Source: Vagococcus vulneris
Lineage (GTDB): Bacteria > Bacillota > Bacilli > Lactobacillales > Vagococcaceae
Reading direction: 5' to 3'
DNA length: 47,765 nucleotides
Assembly (NCBI RefSeq): GCF_003950515.1
Contig: NZ_NGJS01000016.1
Coordinates: forward strand, 1 to 47,765
Under the pieces are notes generated by a model. That model did not search any database, was not told the origin of the DNA, and saw only the letters and a program-made list of their open reading frames with translations. A program made the translations under genes and the position numbers. Positions within the stretch are counted from its first letter, which is position 1, and each line of letters begins with the position of its first letter. This document shows positions 15,637-24,271 of this stretch, piece by piece.

Positions 15637-16913
15637 TATTTTTCACTTCCTTCCATAAAATAAACTGCTTGAAGCTTAATTTTCTTAGCAACTTTTTGAA
15701 TATCTTTGACGGTTACGCGATTTAGTTGCGCTAGCCACTCTTTTTGAGACAGGTTAGCCTTTGGTATACTCAAACCTAAATATGCTTGTTCTAATAGGGC
15801 ATGCTGACTGTCTAACGATAATAGGTACTGGTTTGACAACAACGATTTTGTTTGTTCCAGTTCTTCTTCAGTCACCGTTCCTGTAGCTAATTCTTTCAAT
15901 TGTTCGTTGATTAATCGTAAAACTTGTTTGCGATTATCAGCATCAATTCCAGTTTGTACAGTGATGAATCCACGGAAAGTGTCAATTGAGCTACTGGCGT
16001 AATAAGCTAGACTATGTTTTTCACGAACATTCATAAATAATTTAGAATGAGGGAAACCGCCAAAGAGACCATTAAAAACTAATAGTGGAAAATATAAATT
16101 ATCAAAATAGTAAATATCGCTATGGTAAGCTAAATTCAATTTAGATTGTACAACTGGCAGAACTTCTGTCTGCTGTTGAATGACATTGATAAATGGTTGC
16201 TTATAAAGTAGGTTTAAATCATTATCAGAATCAGTGCGATCAGTAAAACCAAAGTCAGTAAAACATTTTTTTACATAACCATCATCGACATTACCGATAA
16301 CTAAGATATCGACGTGATCATTGTTGATCATTGAATGATAGTAATCAGCAAGTGAATGAGGTGTTTCATTTTGAATAAATTTTATATCACCAAAACTAGG
16401 TGTTTGCTGTTCGGGTGAATGATTAAAAAATAACTGTTGCAGTTGTAAAGCAGAATAAGTTTGTTTATCATCAAAAATTGATTCGATGTATTCGATTAAA
16501 TTTGCTTGTTCTCTTGAAAATGTTTTTTCCTCAAAGTGATTATCGCTAATATTTGGTTGAAAAATAATTTCTTTTAGAAAACTAACAGCGGATTCTAAAA
16601 CGGGTAACCCACTTGGGGCAAACCGGTCATTAATCAGGTTTAATCCGACTGTCAAATAATGCTCATTTCCTTTGCGACTGACACCAATGCCGAAACCGGC
16701 ACCGTATAAATCAGATAATTGTTTACTTAATTCGATTTGACTTGGATAATTTTTTGAGTTGGTCTCCATTAGACTCGCTAAAAGAGAGCGCTGGCTACTC
16801 TTTTGTGGGGTTAAGTTGGTCGCAAAACGAATGAGAATTCTGACAGTTTTATATTTTTCATTTGGAATAATATGTAAATTAACATGCTTATTTAATTGGT
16901 GTGTTATGCTCAT
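15636..16913 (-). CDS. ymfF: M16 family peptidase-like protein lacking the zinc motif (YmfF)
   Basis: A 425-residue M16-fold protein. At the place where HxxEH is expected it reads LLASLMETNSKNYPSQIEL, so it cannot bind the catalytic zinc. The rest of the fold is kept, including YGAGFGIGVSRKG in the N-terminal half and HSLAYYASSSIDTFRGF in the C-terminal half, which is the substrate-contact region. It probably forms the non-catalytic half of a heterodimer with YmfH, like the alpha/beta pairs known elsewhere in M16. It is the first gene of the minus-strand run and has AAAGGAG upstream. Confidence 0.88.
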   Translation of the reverse strand: MSITHQLNKHVNLHIIPNEKYKTVRILIRFATNLTPQKSSQRSLLASLMETNSKNYPSQIELSKQLSDLYGAGFGIGVSRKGNEHYLTVGLNLINDRFAPSGLPVLESAVSFLKEIIFQPNISDNHFEEKTFSREQANLIEYIESIFDDKQTYSALQLQQLFFNHSPEQQTPSFGDIKFIQNETPHSLADYYHSMINNDHVDILVIGNVDDGYVKKCFTDFGFTDRTDSDNDLNLLYKQPFINVIQQQTEVLPVVQSKLNLAYHSDIYYFDNLYFPLLVFNGLFGGFPHSKLFMNVREKHSLAYYASSSIDTFRGFITVQTGIDADNRKQVLRLINEQLKELATGTVTEEELEQTKSLLSNQYLLSLDSQHALLEQAYLGLSIPKANLSQKEWLAQLNRVTVKDIQKVAKKIKLQAVYFMEGSEK

Positions 16914-17126
16914 AATGAGTCTCCTTTAATATCTCAATAATTATAAACCGTTTGATAGATTCACTCTTTAGATTACCAAAAAAAGACGAGCCAAGACAGA
17001 AAAAGCCCTTAAATTGACTAAAAATTAAGGAAATCCAAATAAGTCTATGTTAAAAAGAAATATATAATTACAATATATTATCATATATTACAATAAGGTT
17101 ACATGTCAATAGAAAGGTTGTTTATT

Positions 17127-17155
17127 TTTACTTAGTAGTCAAAACATTGTATAAT
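17127..17155 (+). promoter_or_regulatory. Promoter of mscL
   Basis: TTTACT (17127-17132), a 17-base spacer and TATAAT (17150-17155) lie about 30 bases before the ATG. The 210 bases between ymfF and this promoter are very AT-rich. They hold an AATATAT/ATATATT inverted repeat (about 17072-17089) but no recognisable gene. Confidence 0.55.
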
Positions 17156-17185
17156 GTTTATTGAAGGATAGAAGGAGTTGGTATA

Positions 17186-17644
17186 ATGCTTAAAGAATTT
17201 AAAGAATTTATTATGCGTGGTAATGTATTGGATTTAGCAGTTGGTGTCATTATTGGTGGGGCATTTACCTCGATTGTTAATGCCTTGGTCAATGGAATTA
17301 TCACACCTCTCATCGGATTGATTATCAAGTTATTGACTAACCATAAAGATATGAAAGAAGCAACAAGTGGTATGGTTTTTAATGTTAATGGTATTAAATT
17401 TGAGTATGGTACTGTTATTTCAGCTATTATTACATTTTTAATTACGGCCTTTGTGCTATTTTTAATTGTCAAAGCGGTTAATAAAGCAGAAGCAATTATC
17501 CCATCTAAGGAAAAAGAGCAGGAAGAAGAGGAAGCACCTAAAGAAACAACAGATAGTATTCTTGCAGATATTCGTGAACTGTTGGAAAAACAGGAAGTGG
17601 ATAGTAGAGGAAACCATTCAAAACCAAAAGATGATAATCAGTAA
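17186..17644 (+). CDS. mscL: Large-conductance mechanosensitive channel
   Basis: A 152-residue channel protein that opens under membrane tension to release solutes on hypo-osmotic shock. The N-terminal helix MLKEFKEFIMRGNVLDLAVG and the glycine-rich pore helix GVIIGGAFTSIVNALVNGIITP (about 20-42) are diagnostic. The second membrane helix lies at about 75-98. A cytoplasmic helix bundle (SILADIRELLEKQ, about 125-137) follows an acidic linker, and the C-terminus is slightly longer than usual. GAAGGAG precedes the ATG. An ISL3-family element begins six bases after the stop codon, and its 8-bp target duplication includes the last two bases of that codon. The gene has been separated from the terminator now at 19153-19190. 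Confidence 0.95.
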   Translation: MLKEFKEFIMRGNVLDLAVGVIIGGAFTSIVNALVNGIITPLIGLIIKLLTNHKDMKEATSGMVFNVNGIKFEYGTVISAIITFLITAFVLFLIVKAVNKAEAIIPSKEKEQEEEEAPKETTDSILADIRELLEKQEVDSRGNHSKPKDDNQ

Positions 17645-17650
17645 GATAAA
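17643..17650. repeat. Left target-site duplication of the ISL3 element
   Basis: AAGATAAA here is identical to 19141-19148 on the far side of the element. Eight bases is the usual duplication size for the ISL3 family. Confidence 0.9.
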
Positions 17651-19140
17651 GGTTCTACGTCAAATGATGTGGATGGATAAAAATAAGCTAAATTTAAGCA
17701 ATGAAAGCCGACTGGCTTTTGTTGCTTATTTGTTTATCTTTAAAACTGAGTAATATTCTATATTTATAGTTTCGGAAGCTTCTATATCCGTAAGCTATTC
17801 TTTTAATTAGTTTAATTTTATTAATAGATCCCTCTAATGGTCCGTTAGAGAATGGAAATTGGAAGGTGTTTTTAATTCTTGGTAAATGCTTTTTCAGCGT
17901 TTTAACTGAAGTACTCATTGAATCTGAAATTAACTCATTTCTCAATAGAAGCAGGTCAGAGAAAGCTTCGAAATCATTTGTTTTACAGCAATAGAGTAAA
18001 TCTTGATAAAGCTTATAAGTCTCAGTTAATTCTTGATTCAGGCTAAGTAAATAATCCATTATATCTGTTTCTGGCAAAATATTTCTAAATAATCGTTGGT
18101 AGCGATAATTTGTATAATTCAGCTCACTAGAATCTTTTAAAAAGAGTTTCCAATATTTTTTGAGTTTTCTGTAGTCTTTCAAATCACTGGAATTAGACGT
18201 TCTAAACTTATTCATGGTTCTAATTCTTGTGATATTTAATGAACGACTAATTAGTTGAATCAGATGAAAACGATCAATGATAACAGAAGCATTTGGAAAT
18301 AGTCTATTAGCCATCTTAAAATAGCCAGAATTCATGTCAACAACGATAGTTGTGACGTTGTTTCTTATCTTTAAAGGATATTTTGAAAAGTGTTTTTCTA
18401 ATGTAAGAGTTTTATTATCAGGCAAAATATCAATAATTTTATGTGAGACAGAATCTGAATAGATAAAACTATATTTTCCCTGTTTATTTTTAACAGATGT
18501 AAATTCATCAAAACATAAGCTTTGAGGTAAGTCGGTGAAGTTATTTGATAGCTCTTTACCTAATGAATTGAGAACTCTGTTAATTGTAGTCGGTGATACA
18601 AAGTGTCTTTTTGATAAGTCTTTCAGCGATATAGCGTCAGACAATTCCATGCCGATAGATTGTTTAACTCTATTAGCTATAAAACAATGTTTATCAATCT
18701 CTAAAGATTCCGCTAGAAAAGACGAGTGGCATAGACGGCAAAGAAATCGTTGTTTCTTTAATAAAAGATAAGTTGGGTAATGAGCAACACTTAACCACTT
18801 TATTTGAGAAGTCATAAAACCATTTTTAACGATGGAATAGTTTTCGTTTTTAATGCCGCAGCAGGGACAAGCCAAAGGCTTATAAGTAAGTTTGGCCTTA
18901 TAAATTTTAGATCTAACTCCTTTGATAATTTCTTCTTCACAAAAAATAGAATCAAAGTAAATATTTTCGTCTTTCAAATCAAGCGAAACTCGGATACAAT
19001 GGTTGTGAGACATATGAATTTTCCTTTCTAAAGTTTGGTTTGGTCACTTAATTTTACCTGGAAAATTCATATGTTTCCTTTTTTATGTAAAAAAATAGAC
19101 GTAGATGAATTTCTTCATCCACATCAAAAATTATACAGCC
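17651..19140. mobile_element. Complete ISL3-family insertion sequence, 1,490 bp
   Basis: The element starts with GGTTCTACGTC and ends, read inward from the right, with GGCTGTATAAT. The two 25-bp ends match at 16 positions, including a perfect inner block TGATGTGGATG. It is bounded by 8-bp direct repeats AAGATAAA, which prove the exact ends, and contains one intact transposase gene on the minus strand. Both ends and the reading frame are intact, so the copy may be active and recent. It lies between mscL and the terminator at 19153-19190. Confidence 0.93.
17694..19013 (-). CDS. tnp: ISL3-family transposase
   Basis: A 439-residue protein. The N-terminal zinc-binding region has CPCC (about residue 50) and CRLC (about 92), followed by a helix-turn-helix (SLKDLSKRHFVSPTTINRVL, about 134-153). 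The catalytic DDE-type domain shows Asp in CFDEFTS (about 168), Asp in VVDMNSGY (about 224) and a late Glu in NGPLEGSINKIKLIKR (about 395). The Arg-Tyr-rich ending (RIAYGYRSFRNYKYR) is usual for ISL3. AAAGGA lies eight bases before the ATG. The frame has no stop or shift. Transcription from mscL would now run antisense through it. Confidence 0.93.
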   Translation of the reverse strand: MSHNHCIRVSLDLKDENIYFDSIFCEEEIIKGVRSKIYKAKLTYKPLACPCCGIKNENYSIVKNGFMTSQIKWLSVAHYPTYLLLKKQRFLCRLCHSSFLAESLEIDKHCFIANRVKQSIGMELSDAISLKDLSKRHFVSPTTINRVLNSLGKELSNNFTDLPQSLCFDEFTSVKNKQGKYSFIYSDSVSHKIIDILPDNKTLTLEKHFSKYPLKIRNNVTTIVVDMNSGYFKMANRLFPNASVIIDRFHLIQLISRSLNITRIRTMNKFRTSNSSDLKDYRKLKKYWKLFLKDSSELNYTNYRYQRLFRNILPETDIMDYLLSLNQELTETYKLYQDLLYCCKTNDFEAFSDLLLLRNELISDSMSTSVKTLKKHLPRIKNTFQFPFSNGPLEGSINKIKLIKRIAYGYRSFRNYKYRILLSFKDKQISNKSQSAFIA

Positions 19141-19148
19141 AAGATAAA
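19141..19148. repeat. Right target-site duplication of the ISL3 element
   Basis: AAGATAAA repeats the sequence at 17643-17650. Removing the element and one copy restores mscL followed directly by the hairpin at 19153. Confidence 0.9.
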
Positions 19149-19152
19149 AAGA

Positions 19153-19190
19153 AGGTCGCCACAGATACTGTTATCTGTGGCGGCCTTTTT
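19153..19190. terminator. Strong bidirectional terminator (tcyP, formerly also mscL)
   Basis: A 16-bp stem (19153-19168 with 19173-19188, one G-T pair) has a four-base loop CTGT, with T-runs on both sides. It follows the tcyP stop codon on the minus strand. Before the IS insertion it would have lain about ten bases after the mscL stop codon. Confidence 0.9.
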
Positions 19191-19201
19191 TAATTTGATG
19201 T

Positions 19202-20593
19202 TTAGCGAGCTTCAACAACAGCTTCTGGATTATTTAAAATAGATTCATCTAATTCATGTAATCGACGACTTGTTGTAATGCCGGCCAGCATACTTCCGTT
19301 AACGTTTAAAGCTGTACGTCCCATATCAATTAATGGTTCTACTGAAATAACCAAACCAACAATTTCAACTGGTAAATTAAGTGAACCTAAAACAATTAGG
19401 GAAGCAAATGTTGCTCCACCACCGACACCTGCAACACCAAATGAACTGATGCTAACTACAGCAATAATCACTAATATGTAAGAAATACTATGGACATTTA
19501 TTCCTACTGTTGGAGCTACAATTGCAGCCAACATTGCTGGGTAGATACCTGCACATCCATTTTGCCCGATAGATAAACCAAAGCTTGCTGAAAAGTTTGC
19601 TGTGGCATCATCTACACCAAGAGCTTTACGCTGTGTTTCAATGTTAAGTGGTAAAGAACCAGCGCTTGAACGAGATGTGAAAGCAAAACTTAATACAGGG
19701 AAAACTTTTTTAAGATAATTTACTGGATTAATATGGTTAAGAATTAAAATAATTAAGTGAATAATAAACATTGTAATCAAAGCAACGTAAGATGCAACAA
19801 CGAATGTTCCTAAATCAATAATAGCTTTTAAATCACTAGTAGCTGACATTCTGATCATTAAGGCGAAAATTCCGTAAGGAGTCATGCGTAATACAATTTT
19901 TACTAGCTGCATTACTAACCGGTCTAAACTTTGAATTAAATTCAAGAAAAACTCGGCTTCTTTTGTTTCTTTTTTCTTCATATTTAAGTAGGCAATACCT
20001 GTTAATGCTGAGAAAATAACAACAGCAATGGTACTAGTTTCACGAGTTCCAGCAAGGTCTGCAAAAATATTTTTTGGGATAAATGAAACAATTTGTTGAG
20101 GAATGGTCAAGTCTTTAACTAATTCTTGACGTTGAGCCAATTCGGAAATTCGTGCTGTTTCTGCGGCTCCTTTAGTGAAAGTTGCACCGTCTAGGTTGAA
20201 TAGGAAAACTACTAAAATACCAATCAGAGCAGCAATTGCTGTGGTTCCGATTAAAGTTCCTAATACATTGAAACTGATTTTTCCTAAATTTTTACTACTT
20301 GTTAGTTTAGTAAATGCACCTACAATTGAAATAAAAATTAATGGCATAATCAGCATTTGTAAGAATGCAACATACCCACTGCCGACGATATTAATCCAAT
20401 CGACCGATTTAGTAATAATTTCATTACCATTACCAAAAATAAATTGTAGAACAATTCCAAAGACTAAACCTAGCCCTAAAGCTAAGAAAACACGTTTTGA
20501 GAATTTAACGTGTTTGGCTCTCAAACGCACTAAAACTGCGTTGATAGCTAAGAAAATAATGATGACCGCAATGGTCCATAAATAAGTAGTCAT
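19202..20593 (-). CDS. tcyP: L-cystine transporter, sodium:dicarboxylate symporter family (TcyP-type)
   Basis: A 463-residue membrane protein with the SDF fold: about eight helices and two re-entrant loops. The TSRSSAGSLPLN block (about 308-320) is the serine-rich loop of the family, followed by the substrate and ion site around GQNGCAGIYPAML (about 350-362). This sequence version is that of the TcyP/YdjN cystine importers rather than glutamate carriers. Import of cystine or related sulfur compounds is inferred from that likeness. AAAGGAGG precedes the ATG. The leader on its upstream side holds two adjacent inverted repeats that may carry regulation. Confidence 0.87.
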   Translation of the reverse strand: MTTYLWTIAVIIIFLAINAVLVRLRAKHVKFSKRVFLALGLGLVFGIVLQFIFGNGNEIITKSVDWINIVGSGYVAFLQMLIMPLIFISIVGAFTKLTSSKNLGKISFNVLGTLIGTTAIAALIGILVVFLFNLDGATFTKGAAETARISELAQRQELVKDLTIPQQIVSFIPKNIFADLAGTRETSTIAVVIFSALTGIAYLNMKKKETKEAEFFLNLIQSLDRLVMQLVKIVLRMTPYGIFALMIRMSATSDLKAIIDLGTFVVASYVALITMFIIHLIILILNHINPVNYLKKVFPVLSFAFTSRSSAGSLPLNIETQRKALGVDDATANFSASFGLSIGQNGCAGIYPAMLAAIVAPTVGINVHSISYILVIIAVVSISSFGVAGVGGGATFASLIVLGSLNLPVEIVGLVISVEPLIDMGRTALNVNGSMLAGITTSRRLHELDESILNNPEAVVEAR

Positions 20594-20664
20594 TTTAAAC
20601 CTCCTTTAAAGTTTACCTAAAAATGACAAACGGTAATTGTTAATTGTAAGAGTAAAGGTCTCAG

Positions 20665-20722
20665 TTGAACAACTTTTTCCGAATCATTCAACCTAACAAT
20701 TAATAACTTATTATTTGTTAGC
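20665..20722 (-). promoter_or_regulatory. Two adjacent inverted repeats in the tcyP leader
   Basis: GTTGAA/TTCAAC (20665-20670 with 20688-20693) is followed directly by CTAACAA/TTGTTAG (20694-20700 with 20716-20722). The core AATTGTTA recurs around 20633-20645 and 20724-20733. The 259 bases between tcyP and prs hold no gene. The repeats lie 70-130 bases before the tcyP ATG and could be operators or leader hairpins. They match no riboswitch or T-box I know. Confidence 0.35.
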
Positions 20723-20809
20723 AATTGTTAGTAGTTTACTTGAAAAGAAATAAAAAGACAACTAGATTGCTTATAATATTGAAAAAAATATGAAATATGT
20801 ATGAAAAAC

Positions 20810-20838
20810 AAAAAAACTCTAGAAAATTTCTAGAGTTT
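20810..20838 (-). terminator. Terminator of prs
   Basis: A palindrome, AAACTCTAGAAA/TTTCTAGAGTTT, is followed on the minus strand by a T-run. It lies 15 bases after the prs stop codon. Confidence 0.85.
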
Positions 20839-20852
20839 AAAGCGGTCTGTTA

Positions 20853-21821
20853 TTATTTTCTTGATTCAAATAAAGGACTGACAGGTTTGTTTTCATGAAT
20901 ACGTTTGATAGCATCACCAATTAGCTCACCAACGCTGACTGTTTCAATTTTATTTGAATGTTTATCTTCTGGCAAAAGAATTGAATCTGTAATTATTAAT
21001 TTTTCAATTGAAGAATTATCAATCCGTTCAATAGCCGGTCCGGAAAGAACAGGATGTGTACAACAAGCAATAACTTCTGTCGCACCTTTTTCTTTTAAAG
21101 CTTCAGCAGCAAGTGTAATTGTACCTGCTGTATCAATCATATCATCAATTATGACACATTTTTTACCCTTAACTTCACCAATAATATTCATTACTTCTGC
21201 GACATTTGCTTTTGGACGACGTTTATCAATAATAGCAATTGGGGATTTTAAATTTTCAGCTAATTTACGTGCACGAGTCACGCCACCGTGGTCCGGTGAA
21301 ACAACGACAACATCATCACCTTCATAACTGTGTTCCTTGAAATAGTCAGCTAATAAAGGAGCTGCCATCAAGTGATCAACCGGAATATCAAAGAATCCTT
21401 GGATTTGAGCTGCATGAAGATCTAATGTTAAGACACGAGTTGCTCCGGCAGATTCTAACATGTTTGCTACTAATTTAGCTGTAATTGGTTCACGCGAGCG
21501 TGCCTTACGGTCTTGACGAGCATAGCCATAGTAAGGAATAACCACGTTAATTGTTTGAGCACTGGCACGCTTTAAAGCATCAATCATGATTAATAATTCC
21601 ATTAAATGATCATTAACGGGGTTACTTGTTGATTGAATTAAATACACGTGTCCACCACGAATACTTTGTTCGATATTGATTTGAATTTCACCATCACTGA
21701 ATTGTCGCACTTCAGATTTCCCTAGTTCCACACCAACAGCATCAGCAATTTTTTTTGCTAACGGTTTGTTGGAATTTAATGAAAAAATTTTAAGTCTTGG
21801 ATCGAAGTAATGATTAGGCAT
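20853..21821 (-). CDS. prs: Ribose-phosphate pyrophosphokinase
   Basis: A 322-residue cytoplasmic enzyme making PRPP from ribose 5-phosphate and ATP, the entry metabolite for purines, pyrimidines, NAD, His and Trp. The flexible-loop stretch [16 protein letters not shown] (about 98-113), the pyrophosphate site [13 protein letters not shown] and the PRPP loop [13 protein letters not shown] (about 220-232) are all intact. Length is normal. GGAGG precedes the ATG. It follows glmU by 92 bases on the same strand, as in B. subtilis glmU-prs, and ends at its own terminator. The PurR repressor two genes upstream senses the PRPP this enzyme makes. Confidence 0.96.
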   Translation of the reverse strand: MPNHYFDPRLKIFSLNSNKPLAKKIADAVGVELGKSEVRQFSDGEIQINIEQSIRGGHVYLIQSTSNPVNDHLMELLIMIDALKRASAQTINVVIPYYGYARQDRKARSREPITAKLVANMLESAGATRVLTLDLHAAQIQGFFDIPVDHLMAAPLLADYFKEHSYEGDDVVVVSPDHGGVTRARKLAENLKSPIAIIDKRRPKANVAEVMNIIGEVKGKKCVIIDDMIDTAGTITLAAEALKEKGATEVIACCTHPVLSGPAIERIDNSSIEKLIITDSILLPEDKHSNKIETVSVGELIGDAIKRIHENKPVSPLFESRK

Positions 21822-21913
21822 GAGAACCTCCGCTTTCTTTTTTTTGTCAGATTTTTACTTTCCTAATAAATAGTAGTCATTTTTTATTAATAAATCAAGT
21901 GTTTTCACTATTT

Positions 21914-23287
21914 TTATTGATTATAAGGTAGTTTTTTAGCATAATCTTTAATTGTCGTTTGACGTTCACGAGCTATCCCCATATCAAAGTCATGGATGTC
22001 TTTATTAATTGTTGAACCAGCAGCTGTTACAGTGTTTTTTCCAAGTGTTACTGGAGCAATCAAGGTCGTATTGCTGCCGATAAAGCTGTGGTCACCAACT
22101 GTTACGTGGTGTTTATTTTTGCCATCATAGTTAGCAAATACTGTACCACAGCCGACGTTGATATCTTTTCCGAGCGTAGCATCACCTACGTATGATAAGT
22201 GCCCGACTTTCGTTCCTTCACCGATAGATGCTTTTTTGATTTCGACAAAATTACCGATATGTGCATGAGAACCAATGACAGCATTCGGACGCAAGTGAGC
22301 ATAAGGCCCGATATCAACATTGTCTTTTACAACAGCATCTTCAATATTTGATGACGTAACTGTGACATGATTTCCTATTTGACTGTCGCGGATATCTGAG
22401 GCAGCGCCAATTAAGCAATTATCACCAATTGTCGTTGAACCTCGCAAAATAACATTTGCTTCAATTACAGTATCTTGACCGATTGTAACTCCGGTTTCAA
22501 TATACGTGGTATTCGGGTTCATAAAAGATACACCATTACGCATGTGCGTTTCATTAATACGTTGATACATCAGTTGGTTTGCTTTAGCTAAAGAAATACG
22601 GTCGTTAACTCCCATTGACTCATCTTCGGAATCCATAATAAAGGCAGAAACTGTTTCACCTTGTTTTTTTAGAATACTAATAACGTCTGGTAAATAGTAT
22701 TCACCTTGAGCATTGTTATTGCCGACTTGGTCTAATGCTTTAAATAAGAGCTGGTTATCAAAACAATAAGTACCAGTATTAAATTCTGTTACGGTTAACT
22801 CGGTAGATGAGGCGTCTTTTTGTTCCACTATTTTTTCCACATGACCATCCAAGTCTCGAATGACACGACCATATCCAGTTGGATCAGCGGCAATCGCTGA
22901 TAGAATAGTTGCCTTAGCATTTACCTGCTCATGATGTGTAAATAGAGCTTCTAACGTATCTTTTTTTAGTAAGGGCGTATCACCACAAATGACTAAGGTA
23001 GTTCCCTCTTTTTCACGTAATAGGTCAGCAGTGGCCAAGACAGCGTGACCTGTTCCAAGTTGTTCCGTTTGTAAAGCATAATTTGAACGATGACCAAGTT
23101 TTTCTTGGACTTTTTCAGCACCAAAACCAACAACAGTCACAATATCCGAAACGTTTAAGGCTTCAATTTGATCCATCACATGTTCAACCATTGGTTTTCC
23201 TGCTACGGGATGCAAGACCTTATATAATTTTGATTTCATACGAGACCCTTGGCCTGCTGCTAAAATAATCGCATAACGATTTTTCAC
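21914..23287 (-). CDS. glmU: Bifunctional N-acetylglucosamine-1-phosphate uridyltransferase/glucosamine-1-phosphate acetyltransferase
   Basis: A 457-residue enzyme making UDP-GlcNAc for peptidoglycan and teichoic acids. The N-terminal uridyltransferase half (1-230) starts with the nucleotide loop [19 protein letters not shown]. The C-terminal half (about 250-450) is a left-handed beta-helix of hexapeptide repeats with the acetyl-CoA site. [20 protein letters not shown] is the conserved acetyltransferase segment. The start is a GTG eight bases after AAGGAG; the open frame begins three codons earlier at another GTG that overlaps the ribosome-binding site. It lies 17 bases after purR, so the two are almost certainly co-transcribed. 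Confidence 0.96.
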   Translation of the reverse strand: MKNRYAIILAAGQGSRMKSKLYKVLHPVAGKPMVEHVMDQIEALNVSDIVTVVGFGAEKVQEKLGHRSNYALQTEQLGTGHAVLATADLLREKEGTTLVICGDTPLLKKDTLEALFTHHEQVNAKATILSAIAADPTGYGRVIRDLDGHVEKIVEQKDASSTELTVTEFNTGTYCFDNQLLFKALDQVGNNNAQGEYYLPDVISILKKQGETVSAFIMDSEDESMGVNDRISLAKANQLMYQRINETHMRNGVSFMNPNTTYIETGVTIGQDTVIEANVILRGSTTIGDNCLIGAASDIRDSQIGNHVTVTSSNIEDAVVKDNVDIGPYAHLRPNAVIGSHAHIGNFVEIKKASIGEGTKVGHLSYVGDATLGKDINVGCGTVFANYDGKNKHHVTVGDHSFIGSNTTLIAPVTLGKNTVTAAGSTINKDIHDFDMGIARERQTTIKDYAKKLPYNQ

Positions 23288-23304
23288 TAAAAACACTCCT
23301 TAAA

Positions 23305-24126
23305 TTAATCTTTTTTTACATAATTACCAGGGACAACATTAATTGTTTTGGTGCGAGTATCAACATCTTTAACGCATAAAAGAGATGTGTAATCATCAAT
23401 AACGCGACGACCACCAAAAGTTGACTCAGCAAAAACTGTGATACCAACTAATTCGGCTTCAAATTCTTCAATCAAGGCCTTCATACCGTTGACAGTTCCG
23501 CCACCTTTCATGAAATCATCGACAACTAAAACTCGTGACCCACGTTTTAGGCTACGTTTGGATAATTCCATTTTCTCAATGCGTTCAGATGATCCAGACA
23601 CATAGTTTACACTGACAGTTGAGCCCTCAGTAATTTTTGAATCACGTCTAACAATGACAAACGGAACATTTAAATAGTAAGAGACCGCTTGAGCAATTGG
23701 CACTCCTTTAGTAGCAACTGTCATAACAGCATCAATTTCTTGACCAACATACTGAGAAGCGATAATTTTACCCACTTTTTTGAGTAGTTGTGGTTCACCT
23801 AACAGGTCGGATAAATAGACATAGCCACCTGGTAATAGGCGGTCTTGTTCTGACAAACGCTCACACAGCAGATTGATTATTTTTTCAGCTTCTTGTTGTG
23901 TGATTTCTGGAGTAAAAATTACTCCGCCCGCAGCACCAGCAACTGTCTCAATTGTGCCTAAACCTTGTTCTTTGAAGCTTTTTTTTAATATTGTTAAATC
24001 CTCACTGATAGATGATTTAGCTGAGTGATATTTTTTAACAAAATAAGGAAGTGGGGTTAGAGTATGTGGATGATTAATAATGTAATTTGTCATATCAATT
24101 AAGCGTTCACTTCGTTTAATTTTCAT
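23305..24126 (-). CDS. purR: Purine operon repressor PurR (Gram-positive type)
   Basis: A 273-residue DNA-binding protein: winged helix at the N-terminus (about 1-72), then a phosphoribosyltransferase-like domain without enzyme activity. The PRPP loop VLVVDDFMKGGGTVNG (about 200-215) lets PRPP act as inducer by releasing the repressor. This class controls pur genes through PurBoxes. None is evident here, and no pur biosynthesis gene is present. The ATG at 24126 has AGGAG seven bases upstream; an ATG two codons earlier is too close. Order purR-glmU-prs matches the Bacillus chromosome, without yabJ and spoVG. Confidence 0.95.
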   Translation of the reverse strand: MKIKRSERLIDMTNYIINHPHTLTPLPYFVKKYHSAKSSISEDLTILKKSFKEQGLGTIETVAGAAGGVIFTPEITQQEAEKIINLLCERLSEQDRLLPGGYVYLSDLLGEPQLLKKVGKIIASQYVGQEIDAVMTVATKGVPIAQAVSYYLNVPFVIVRRDSKITEGSTVSVNYVSGSSERIEKMELSKRSLKRGSRVLVVDDFMKGGGTVNGMKALIEEFEAELVGITVFAESTFGGRRVIDDYTSLLCVKDVDTRTKTINVVPGNYVKKD

Positions 24127-24223
24127 AGTCATTCTCCTAATATAGATTCAGTTACTTCATATTATATAGGTTTATGATAAAAAGCAAAACCTTTTTTGAT
24201 AAAATACGAATATTCGACTTTAA

Positions 24224-24271
24224 CAAAAACGAAACAGGAAGGCTACAGTGAGCTCTTCCTGTTTCGTTTTT
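24224..24271 (-). terminator. Terminator overlapping the 3' end of adcB
   Basis: An 18-bp perfect inverted repeat (24224-24241 with 24254-24271) contains the adcB stop codon and the last codons. On the minus strand the distal arm ends in TTTTTG. A strong terminator is thus built partly from coding sequence. Confidence 0.85.

Noticed and set aside
17060-17110. AT-rich repeats before mscL as a replication origin or iteron set
   Set aside because: Only one or two imperfect ATATATT units; no DnaA boxes or initiator gene nearby.
17695-17727. Hairpin at the end of the ISL3 transposase frame as an outward terminator
   Set aside because: The stem is interrupted and there is no proper T-run on the plus strand. 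It may have some effect but is not supported as a terminator.
17466-17753. Plus-strand open frame running from mscL into the ISL3 element
   Set aside because: It is a frame shadow of the acidic mscL tail that crosses the IS boundary; not a native gene.
20594-20852. T-box or S-box leader for tcyP
   Set aside because: No T-box sequence, specifier stem or S-box core was found; only simple inverted repeats.
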